Shown here: piece by piece, positions 53,262 through 61,600 of the stretch
How the letters are laid out: each line of letters begins with the position of its first letter
Numbering within the stretch: position 1 is the first letter of the stretch
From: Anaeroplasmataceae bacterium
Lineage (GTDB): Bacteria; Bacillota_I; Bacilli_A; Acholeplasmatales; Anaeroplasmataceae
DNA: 64,000 nt
Assembly (NCBI GenBank): GCA_020025015.1
Contig: JAHHSV010000004.1
Location: 3,490-67,489 of the forward strand
Direction of reading: 5' to 3'
The notes under the pieces: model-generated
What the model was told of the DNA's origin: nothing
The model's input: the letters and a program-made list of their open reading frames with translations, nothing else
Databases searched by the model: none
Position numbers and translations under genes: made by a program

Positions 53262-53861
53262 CTAGCTAAAAATTTCAGCCAATTTTTCTTTAATTAAGCT
53301 ATAATTATAACCCTTACGCAATAAATAGCTAGTAAGCTTTTCCTTTTGCTTTGCTAAAGGCAAGCCCTTATAGTTTTTTAGCTGCTTAGCTATCATATGT
53401 TCTAAAACACTAGAATCATTCTCGATTAATATATTAGTATCAAGGCCCTTTTGTCTTAAAGTATTATATATATAATTTTCGCCATAGCCCTTACGCTTAA
53501 GGCTACTTATAAGGCTTTCGCAATATAAATTATCATTAAGAATCTTTTCATATTTAAGCCTTTCAATAAAATTATCCGTAGTTATATCATCTAAGGCATA
53601 TTTATTTTTAAGCTGTAGCCTTAGCTCATAGCTAGACTTTGGATATCTTATTGCATAGGCTCTAATTTTAGAATATAAAATATTGGTTTCATTATCTACT
53701 ATAATTTCAGCCAAATTAGAAAATTCATGATCCTTTAATAGTCTATATTTTAAAATGGTTTCCTCATGAAGCTTATATTCCTTATCATCTATCTTAACTA
53801 AATATATATGATTCTTTAAAGGCTTTAAATCACTTATCCTGTACTTCTGGTTTTCTATCAT
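53262..53861 (-). CDS. recX: RecX-family regulatory protein
   Basis: This protein of about 199 residues is built of three-helix repeats typical of RecX: SKIRAYAIRYPKSSYELRLQLKNKY and FIERLKYEKILNDNLYCESLISSLKRKGYGENYIYNTLRQKG. RecX modulates RecA filaments. Start choice is uncertain. ATG 53861 lies 12 bases after AGAGG, GTG 53867 lies 6 bases after it, and a TTG at 53870 is also in frame. It overlaps the end of the YitT gene by about 32 bases. recA is not in the window. Confidence 0.85.
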   Translation of the reverse strand: MIENQKYRISDLKPLKNHIYLVKIDDKEYKLHEETILKYRLLKDHEFSNLAEIIVDNETNILYSKIRAYAIRYPKSSYELRLQLKNKYALDDITTDNFIERLKYEKILNDNLYCESLISSLKRKGYGENYIYNTLRQKGLDTNILIENDSSVLEHMIAKQLKNYKGLPLAKQKEKLTSYLLRKGYNYSLIKEKLAEIFS

Positions 53862-54738
53862 ATTCACCAACTACCTCTTTAGTCTTTGTAAAGAAGGTAA
53901 ATGCCTCCTGATCAACATGCTTAATCTTTTCCCCAAGCTTATAGCTTTCTGTTTTATCTAAAACACAAATAAGCATTGTTTTATCCTCTTTTGTATAACC
54001 ACCTCTAACACTAGATTCAGTTACACCTCTACCAATTTCTGTATAAATTAATTCTTTTATTTCTTCAGGCTTAGTAGTAATAATATAAGCTGTTCTTCTC
54101 GTTCTTGCATTCAAGGTTATTGTATCAATAATATAGGCGATTAAATAAACTGATGCTAAACCAAAAACAACATTTTCAATATTATAGCTAAAGCCATTTT
54201 CAAAGGACATACCGCCAATTAAAATTATAACCCAATCAGTTAGGTACATAGTTATTGAGTATGGTACGTGTAAATATTTAGATAAACATTTTTGAACAAT
54301 ATCCATACCACCAGTTGAACCATTATTATTAAGGCAAATTCCAATACCTAAGCCTGATAGTCCTGAAGCAACAATTGTTGTAATTAATAGTTTATTTTCA
54401 ATGTGCTGCATAAAAATATCCTGAGGACATATATGCTCAAAAATAAAAACATAGGTTGGTGCTAAAATTGCAGCTAGGATAGTTTTGATAAAGAAATCCT
54501 TTCCTAGTAAAAACAAGCCTAATAGTAAGCATACAGCCTCAATGATATATAAGAATATTGACTGAGACATATTAATGCTATCTAAAAACGGCTTAATGAT
54601 AATTGAGATACCCGTTACACCACCAGATACTAAATTCGCAGGGCTAAAGAAAAAATAATAGCCTATATCCATAAATAATACACCAATTGCAATCATTACA
54701 TATTGCTTTAAATGCTTTAAAACCACTTCTTTAGTCAT
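53830..54738 (-). CDS. YitT-family membrane protein
   Basis: This 302-residue protein has five to six membrane helices (from about residue 15 to 205), including FMDIGYYFFFSPANLVSGGVTGISI and GLGIGICLNNNGSTGGMDIV. A cytoplasmic DUF2179 domain follows (residues 215-300, RRTAYIITTKPEEIKELIYTE, KTMLICVL). YitT proteins are widespread in Firmicutes and lack a defined function. ATG 54738, 6 bases after AAAGGGGCG, is preferred over a TTG at 54756. It overlaps the prfB stop by 8 bases, showing coupling. Confidence 0.92.
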   Translation of the reverse strand: MTKEVVLKHLKQYVMIAIGVLFMDIGYYFFFSPANLVSGGVTGISIIIKPFLDSINMSQSIFLYIIEAVCLLLGLFLLGKDFFIKTILAAILAPTYVFIFEHICPQDIFMQHIENKLLITTIVASGLSGLGIGICLNNNGSTGGMDIVQKCLSKYLHVPYSITMYLTDWVIILIGGMSFENGFSYNIENVVFGLASVYLIAYIIDTITLNARTRRTAYIITTKPEEIKELIYTEIGRGVTESSVRGGYTKEDKTMLICVLDKTESYKLGEKIKHVDQEAFTFFTKTKEVVGEYDRKPEVQDK

Positions 54739-55837
54739 TTTTTTCGCCCCTTTCAAATTTTAAATATGCTTGCATAAAAGGCAAAACGTTTCCATCCATC
54801 ACATCATTTACATTATTATTTTCAAAGCCAGTTCGATGATCCTTAACTAAGGTATAAGGGCAAAATACATAAGATCTAATTTGCGAACCAAAATTAATTC
54901 CCATTTGACTACCCTTTAATGCCTTTAGCTTCTCATCACGCTCTAGAATTTCTCTTTCTAAAAGCTTGGATTTTAAAATTTTTAAAGCAACCTCACGGTT
55001 TTTAATTTGACTTCTTTCATTTTGACAGGTTACAACAATACCCGTAGGAAGGTGAGTCATTCTAACTGCTGAATCAGTCGTATTAACACTTTGACCACCA
55101 GCTCCACTAGAATGATAAACATCAATTTTCAAATCCTCATCCTTAATTTCAACTGCTGTTGTATCCGTTATTTCTGGTGAAACATCGCAAGAGCAAAATG
55201 AGGTATGACGTCTTGCGCCACTATCAAATGGAGAAATTCTAACCAAACGATGAACGCCACGCTCACCCTTCAAATAGCCATAGGCGTATTTTCCCTTAAG
55301 GCTAAAGGTAACTGATTTAATACCCGCCTCATCACCAGCCTGATAATCTAAAACCTCAAATTTATAGCCCTGCTTTTGCGCAAAGCGCTGATACATACGA
55401 TAAAGCATTTGAGCCCAGTCCATACTCTCAGTACCACCGGCACCTGGATGCAATTCAACAATGGCATTTAGCTCATCATATTCCCCAGATAATAAAGCTC
55501 TATTTTCCGCCTCATTTAGCTCATTTGAAAACTCCTCTAGCTCTAAGTCAAGCATTTCTAGCATGCTTTCATCCTCTTTAGCTAGTTCATCTAATTCAAT
55601 TAAGTCATCAAAGCCTTTTTTTAGCTTTTCATATAGATTAATATCCTCTCTTAAGCTATTAGCCTCACTAATAGTTAAATTAGCCTTTTTTTGATCATTC
55701 CAAAAATCTGGGCTTTGAATTTCTAAATCTAAAGCACTAAGCTTTTCTCTTTTTACATCTACCCTTAAGGCAACAAATAGATCATTTACATGTTCCCTGA
55801 AATTACCTAAGGCTTTATTTATTTCATAACGATCCAT
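54731..55837 (-). CDS. prfB: Peptide chain release factor 2
   Basis: This 368-residue RF2 terminates at UGA and UAA codons. The GGQ loop is SSGAGGQSVNTTDSAV. The recognition-loop region near HTSFCSC has the RF2-type placement, although the SPF tripeptide appears as ISPFDSG. Unlike most bacterial prfB genes, the frame is continuous through the N-terminus (FVALRVDVKREKL), so there is no in-frame UGA and no programmed frameshift. Its presence agrees with UGA being a stop codon here. It has its own promoter and heads an operon. Confidence 0.96.
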   Translation of the reverse strand: MDRYEINKALGNFREHVNDLFVALRVDVKREKLSALDLEIQSPDFWNDQKKANLTISEANSLREDINLYEKLKKGFDDLIELDELAKEDESMLEMLDLELEEFSNELNEAENRALLSGEYDELNAIVELHPGAGGTESMDWAQMLYRMYQRFAQKQGYKFEVLDYQAGDEAGIKSVTFSLKGKYAYGYLKGERGVHRLVRISPFDSGARRHTSFCSCDVSPEITDTTAVEIKDEDLKIDVYHSSGAGGQSVNTTDSAVRMTHLPTGIVVTCQNERSQIKNREVALKILKSKLLEREILERDEKLKALKGSQMGINFGSQIRSYVFCPYTLVKDHRTGFENNNVNDVMDGNVLPFMQAYLKFERGEKND

Positions 55838-55865
55838 TTTTTACCTCCTTATATCCAATGTATAC

Positions 55866-55894
55866 ATTATAGCCTAAAATTTTATTAATTTCAA
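55866..55894 (-). promoter_or_regulatory. Promoter of prfB
   Basis: The -10 TATAAT (55866-55871), a 17-base spacer and the -35 TTGAAA (55889-55894) are visible. The -35 overlaps the U-run of the secA terminator. Confidence 0.8.
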
Positions 55895-55919
55895 AAAAGA
55901 ATGTAGCCAAGCTACATTC
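55893..55919 (-). terminator. Rho-independent terminator of secA
   Basis: GAATGTAGC and GCTACATTC arms with a TTG loop are followed by six U residues. Confidence 0.88.
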
Positions 55920-55925
55920 CCTTTA

Positions 55926-58454
55926 TTACTTATTTAAATGAGCACCACAGCAGTACTTATATTTTTTACCACTACCACAAGGACATGGGTCATTTCTGCC
56001 AACCTTCTTTGTAGTATTTACCTGTGGTTTTTTCTTTACAGAATCATCCTCAGCCTGATTAGTTGAAATATTCTTAGTATTATCCTCTCTTTGAATATTT
56101 TGTCTAATTTGAACACGCATTAAATACTTTAACACCTCAAGATGAATCTTGTCCATCATCTTTTCAAAGCGATTAAAGCCTTCCTTTTGATAAATTTGTA
56201 ATGGGTTTTGCTGTGCATAAGACTGCAAGCCAACCCCTTGACGTAAACCATCCATATCATCAATATGATTTGTCCAATTTGAATCTAGAATCTTTAATAA
56301 AACAGCCTTTAAAACCTCTTGGAAAACCTCTTCAGGACAAGAGCTACGCTTTTCCTCTAAAATCTTTAAAGCAATATCATATAAATAATCAACGATTTCT
56401 TCTTCATCTAAGGTCTTAACAACAGCAACATCAACTCTATTTGGACCAAAATATTCATGATTGAATACATTAGTAATGCCGTCATCATCAATATCATATT
56501 TATTACCTGAAACAAGCTTAATATGCTCAGAGACAATTATACTAATTGCATCACGCATAATCTTCTTTGCTTGCTCCTCAACTGAATCCTCAGTGATAAC
56601 CTCAGTTCTTTCCTTATAGAAAATCTCTCTTTGACGACGGATAACATCATCATACTTTAAGACATTCTTACGTGAATCGAAGTTGTTACCCTCAATTCTT
56701 TGCTGAGCACTAGTTACAACCTTTGTGAACATCTTTGATTCTAATGGTAAATTCTCATTACCATCACCATTTAATTTAATTACCCATTCAAGCTTTTGCT
56801 TAAATGAATCACCACCGAAACGCACTAATAAATCATCCTCAGCTGAAATAAAGAAACGAGTATAGCCTGGGTCTCCCTGACGACCAGAACGTCCTCTTAG
56901 CTGATTATCAATACGGCGTGATTCATGACGTTCAGTACCCAATACGGCTAAGCCGCCTAGCTCTCTTACACCCTCGCCAAGCTTAATATCAGTACCACGA
57001 CCAGCCATGTTAGTTGAAATTGTAATAGCATTCTTTTGACCAGCTAAAGCAATAATTTCCGCCTCTCGTGAGTGGTTCTTAGCATTTAATACCTCATGTG
57101 GTAGGTGAGCTCTATTTAGCATTTGACTTACTAATTCTGATGTTTCAACATCGGCAGTACCAACTAGAATTGGTTGACCCTTAGCATGACGTTCTTCAAT
57201 CTCTGCTAATAAAGCATTAAATTTAGCCTTTTTAGAGATAAATAATAAGTCTGGCATATCATTACGAATAATAGGCTTATTAGTAGGAACCTCAACAACA
57301 TACATGTTGTAAATATCTCTAAATTCCTCTTCCTCTGTTTTAGCAGTACCAGTCATACCAGATAGCTTCTTGTACATACGGAAATAATTTTGGTAGGTAA
57401 TAGTTGCTACTGTTATTGTTTCCTTCTTAATTTCTACATTTTCCTTAGCTTCAATTGCTTGATGTAAGCCTTCACTATATTGACGGCCCTTTAAAATACG
57501 ACCTGTAAATGAATCGACAATTAAAACCTCGCCATCCTGCACAACGTATTCTACACCATTATGGAAAACATAATTAGCCTTTAAGGCATTGTTAATATGA
57601 TGAACTAATTGAACATATTGAATATCATAAATATTAGAAACACCAAAGAAACGTTCAGCCTTTTCAATACCACTTTGAGTTAAAACAATAGTCTTAGTCT
57701 CTAAATCTAATTCATAGTCCTCATCCTTTAAGCGCTTAGCAAAGGTATCAGCCTGAATATAAGCACCACTCTTATCGGTTGCCCCACCAGAGATAATTAA
57801 TGGTGTACGAGCCTCATCAATTAAAATTGAGTCAACCTCATCGATAATTGCATAATTTAATGGACGTTGAACCATTTGCTCCTTATAGGCAACCATATGA
57901 TCTCTTAAATAATCAAAGCCTAATTCACTATTAGTTGAATATAAAATATCACAATTATAAGCCTCACGCTTTTCAGCCTGAGTTAAATCTCTTAGGTTCA
58001 AACCAACAGTTAAGCCTAGGAATTTATAAATTTCACCAATCTCACCATCAGTTTCACGTTGAGCTAGGTATTCGTTAACTGTAACAATATGAACACCATC
58101 ACCAGTTAAAGCATTTAAATAAGCTGGGAAAACTGCAGTTAATGTCTTACCTTCACCTGTTTTCATCTCAGCAATATTACCACCATGAATAGCAGTCGCG
58201 CCAATAATTTGGACTCTAAACGCCTTCATGCCAGTAACTCTATATGCAGCCTCACGACAAACCGCATAGGCTTCTACTAATATATCATCTAATGTTTTAC
58301 CATTTTTTAATAATTCTTTTAAATAAGGAGTTTTGGCCTTAAGCTCATCGTCTGATAAAGCTTGAATTTGTGGCTCTAAAGCTAAAACCCGATCAGCAAT
58401 TTTAGCACATCTTTTTAATTCCTTATGACCTGAATCAAATAATTTATTAAACAT
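55926..58454 (-). CDS. secA: Preprotein translocase ATPase SecA
   Basis: This 842-residue SecA drives protein export through SecYEG. NBD1 has MKTGEGKTLTAVF and the DEVDSILIDEARTPL box. The preprotein cross-linking domain and NBD2 with TNMAGRGTDI follow, then the helical wing and scaffold. The tail has the SEC-C zinc motif NDPCPCGSGKKYKYCCG. Length is normal. ATG 58454 lies 8 bases after GGAGG. It is monocistronic, with its own promoter and terminator. Confidence 0.98.
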   Translation of the reverse strand: MFNKLFDSGHKELKRCAKIADRVLALEPQIQALSDDELKAKTPYLKELLKNGKTLDDILVEAYAVCREAAYRVTGMKAFRVQIIGATAIHGGNIAEMKTGEGKTLTAVFPAYLNALTGDGVHIVTVNEYLAQRETDGEIGEIYKFLGLTVGLNLRDLTQAEKREAYNCDILYSTNSELGFDYLRDHMVAYKEQMVQRPLNYAIIDEVDSILIDEARTPLIISGGATDKSGAYIQADTFAKRLKDEDYELDLETKTIVLTQSGIEKAERFFGVSNIYDIQYVQLVHHINNALKANYVFHNGVEYVVQDGEVLIVDSFTGRILKGRQYSEGLHQAIEAKENVEIKKETITVATITYQNYFRMYKKLSGMTGTAKTEEEEFRDIYNMYVVEVPTNKPIIRNDMPDLLFISKKAKFNALLAEIEERHAKGQPILVGTADVETSELVSQMLNRAHLPHEVLNAKNHSREAEIIALAGQKNAITISTNMAGRGTDIKLGEGVRELGGLAVLGTERHESRRIDNQLRGRSGRQGDPGYTRFFISAEDDLLVRFGGDSFKQKLEWVIKLNGDGNENLPLESKMFTKVVTSAQQRIEGNNFDSRKNVLKYDDVIRRQREIFYKERTEVITEDSVEEQAKKIMRDAISIIVSEHIKLVSGNKYDIDDDGITNVFNHEYFGPNRVDVAVVKTLDEEEIVDYLYDIALKILEEKRSSCPEEVFQEVLKAVLLKILDSNWTNHIDDMDGLRQGVGLQSYAQQNPLQIYQKEGFNRFEKMMDKIHLEVLKYLMRVQIRQNIQREDNTKNISTNQAEDDSVKKKPQVNTTKKVGRNDPCPCGSGKKYKYCCGAHLNK

Positions 58455-58492
58455 TCTGTCATTCCTCCAAAAAAACCAAACATATCTAAATA

Positions 58493-58521
58493 ATTATAAC
58501 TTATTTTTTACACTTTTTCAA
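58493..58521 (-). promoter_or_regulatory. Promoter of secA
   Basis: The -10 TATAAT (58493-58498), a 17-base spacer and the -35 TTGAAA (58516-58521) are visible. Confidence 0.8.
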
Positions 58522-58588
58522 CATTCTTTAGCAAAGCAAAAAAGCAGAAATAAGACATATTGCAAAAGATTTTGAAGTACTATTAAGG

Positions 58589-58622
58589 AAAAAACTGAAT
58601 GTATTGCTACAATCAGTTTTTT
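58589..58622. terminator. Terminator after the 1669-residue surface gene
   Basis: AAAAAACTGA and TCAGTTTTTT arms enclose a 14-base loop. U-runs lie on both strands. Confidence 0.82.
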
Positions 58623-58639
58623 CATATTAAGATAATTTT

Positions 58640-61600
58640 TTATCTTCTTTTATTACGCTTGTTTATAATTACTAGCACTATCGCAATAACACCAATAACA
58701 GCTGCAACGCCAATTGAACCATATATGATGAATTCCATTGTTCTATCATCGTTATTGTTGTTTTCTTCTACATTAGGAACATCAGGATTTATAGCATTTC
58801 TAACTACATATTCCTTAGGTTCAGTTTCATAGCCTTCGTAATTATCTGTACCAACAATAACAGCCTTTACGTAATAAGTTCCAGCTTCAGTTGGCTTTGC
58901 AATCTCGTTTTTGCATTCCTTATCACTATAGTATTTAATTATTGGCTCACCAAATGTTGAATTTACTTTAATTTCATCATCAACAATATCAATTTCAACC
59001 TTAGACTGAGCTTTTTTAATAGTAAACTCATATGAAATAGAGCCAGTATATTTGCCCTTGCCAACAACAATTAAAATTGCTGTACCCACATTAACATTAT
59101 TTTTATAAACTATCTCATAGTCTATACCCTTCTCTAAAGCTTTACCATCAATTTCTACTACTACTGGCATAGTGATTGGATTACCTGTATACATAGCTTC
59201 TTTTATAATGCCATTAATATTTTCATTCGTAATATTTATTAAAGGTGTATCAGCTACAACAAACTCTAATACCTCAGATTGAGCCTGTGTATAGTTTACA
59301 TTTCCTTCTACAGTAGCCCTTACATAGTATGTACCGGCTTGAGTAGGTTGCTCAATAGGATTTAAGCATTCCTTATCACTATAATACTTAATAACTGGTG
59401 TACCAAATTTAGCAGTAGCTACTGGTATACCATTTTCAATTGTAAGCTCAACCCCATTAGGCGCCTTAGTAATATTGAACTTATAATCAATATTAATTAC
59501 ATATTCCCCTAAGCCTCTAATTTCTAATGTTGCCTCACCTACATTAGTATTATTTAGATAATTAGCAGTATAATCCTTACCTTCAGCTAAGGTTACTCCA
59601 CCCTTGCTGATAGTAAATGTTTGCTTTATCTCTTTACCTGTATAAACAAATGAATTAACTAAGCCAGATATATCTGTTAGTTCAATATTTATTAAATTGT
59701 TAATTGTAAACTCAACAACATTTGAAGCTCCACCTTCATAGTTTTTAGTACCATCTACTATAGCTCTTGCATAGTAGGTTCCATTTTTAGTTGGCTCAGA
59801 AACTTCAGTTTTACATTCACGATCACTATAATATTTAACAACCGGACTACCAAAGGCTGCAGTTGACTTAAAGGTATTTCCTTCCTTTTCTAAGGTGACA
59901 CTATTAGGAGCCTTAGTGATATTGAATTTATAGTCAATATTAATTGCATATGAGCCTAAGCCTCTAATTTCTAATGTTGCCTCACCTACATTAGTATTAT
60001 TTAGATAATTAGCAGTATAATCCTTACCTTCAGCTAAGGTTACTCCACCCTTGCTGATAGTAAATGTTTGCTTTATCTCTTTACCTGTATAAACAAATGA
60101 ATTAACTAAGCCAGATATATCTGTTAGTTCAATATTTATTAAATTGTTAATTGTAAACTCAACAACATTTGAAGCTCCACCTTCATAGTTTTTAGTACCA
60201 TCTACTATAGCTCTTGCATAGTAGGTTCCATTTTTAGTTGGCTCAGAAATCTCAGTTATACATTCAAGCTCATTATAATACTTGATAACTGGTGTACCAA
60301 ATTTAGCAGTAGCTACTGGCATACCATTTTCAATTGTAAGCTCAACACCATTAGGCGCCTTAGTAATATTGAATTTATAATCAATATTAATTACATATTC
60401 CCCTAAGCCCCTAATTTCTAATGTTGCTACACCTACATTAGTATTATTTAGATAATTAGCAGTATAATCCTTACCTTCAGCTAAGGTTACTCCACCCTTG
60501 CTGATAGTAAATGTTTGCTTTATCTCTTTACCTGTATAAACAAATGAATTAACTAAGCCAGATATATCATTAAAATTAATATCATCGTTAGATTCTTCGA
60601 AAAAGTTAAATCTTCTTCCACTTACATATTTATCATTATTTTCTTTGCTTGTTCCATAAGTATGATTAGGAAGAATCATTACTGAAATGATTTTTTGAGC
60701 ATTAGGAATTATAAATTCTTTAGGTTTGGCATCATTTGCCCAAGTTGTACTTCCTATTTCTGTCCAATTTTTATCTTGAGAAGTGAATTTGACAGAAAAT
60801 GTAACATCCTTAATTCTACCGTTTACTGATTCATATGGTTCATATACAATCTTTTTTAAAGCTATCGGTTCCTTAAAAGCTATTAAAAATGCTTTATTAT
60901 GAGCAAATGTATTATATTTTGTATGCCATTTCGTATAAATGCTAGAATCAATCATATGATATGGATCATACCCAGGCTCATGAGGAGTACCTGTCCAAAC
61001 AGCTGGATCAATCCTATCTACATTAACATATTTATATTCGGTGTCATCTAACGAAAACCTAAATTCTTCTATCTCTCCAGGCAGCATATTTTTTTTGCTT
61101 TTATACCTAGCAAAAACTATTACATCGCCCAAAAATCTCGTGTCAGCTTCATAATCGTACCAGTCATTTTTATTATAACTATATTCTAAATCTTGGACAT
61201 CCCCCATAAATCTATTTTCATAGTCATTTTCACTAAATGCCGCCCTATTAATATTTTTTCCATTTACAATATTAATCTTAAAATCACCAGCAGTACCGAC
61301 AATTCTAACAATAATTCCATCTTTAGCATTAATTTGTGCCAATTCAGTTTGAGACAATTGAATTTGATGATTGCTAGTTTTCGACCAAGTTGTGCCACCG
61401 TTTACAGAATATTCAATCATAAAATCGAAGGTATCATATTTTTTATTTATAACTATCTTTCCCGCATTAGGACCATCAAATGAAAAATCTGCTAAAGGCA
61501 CATCATTTTCACCCATCAAATGATTTGCAATTTCACGACATTCATTAGGTTGTAAAGTGTTAGCTGAGGTTGCTTTACTAGCAATTGATAATTTTTCACT

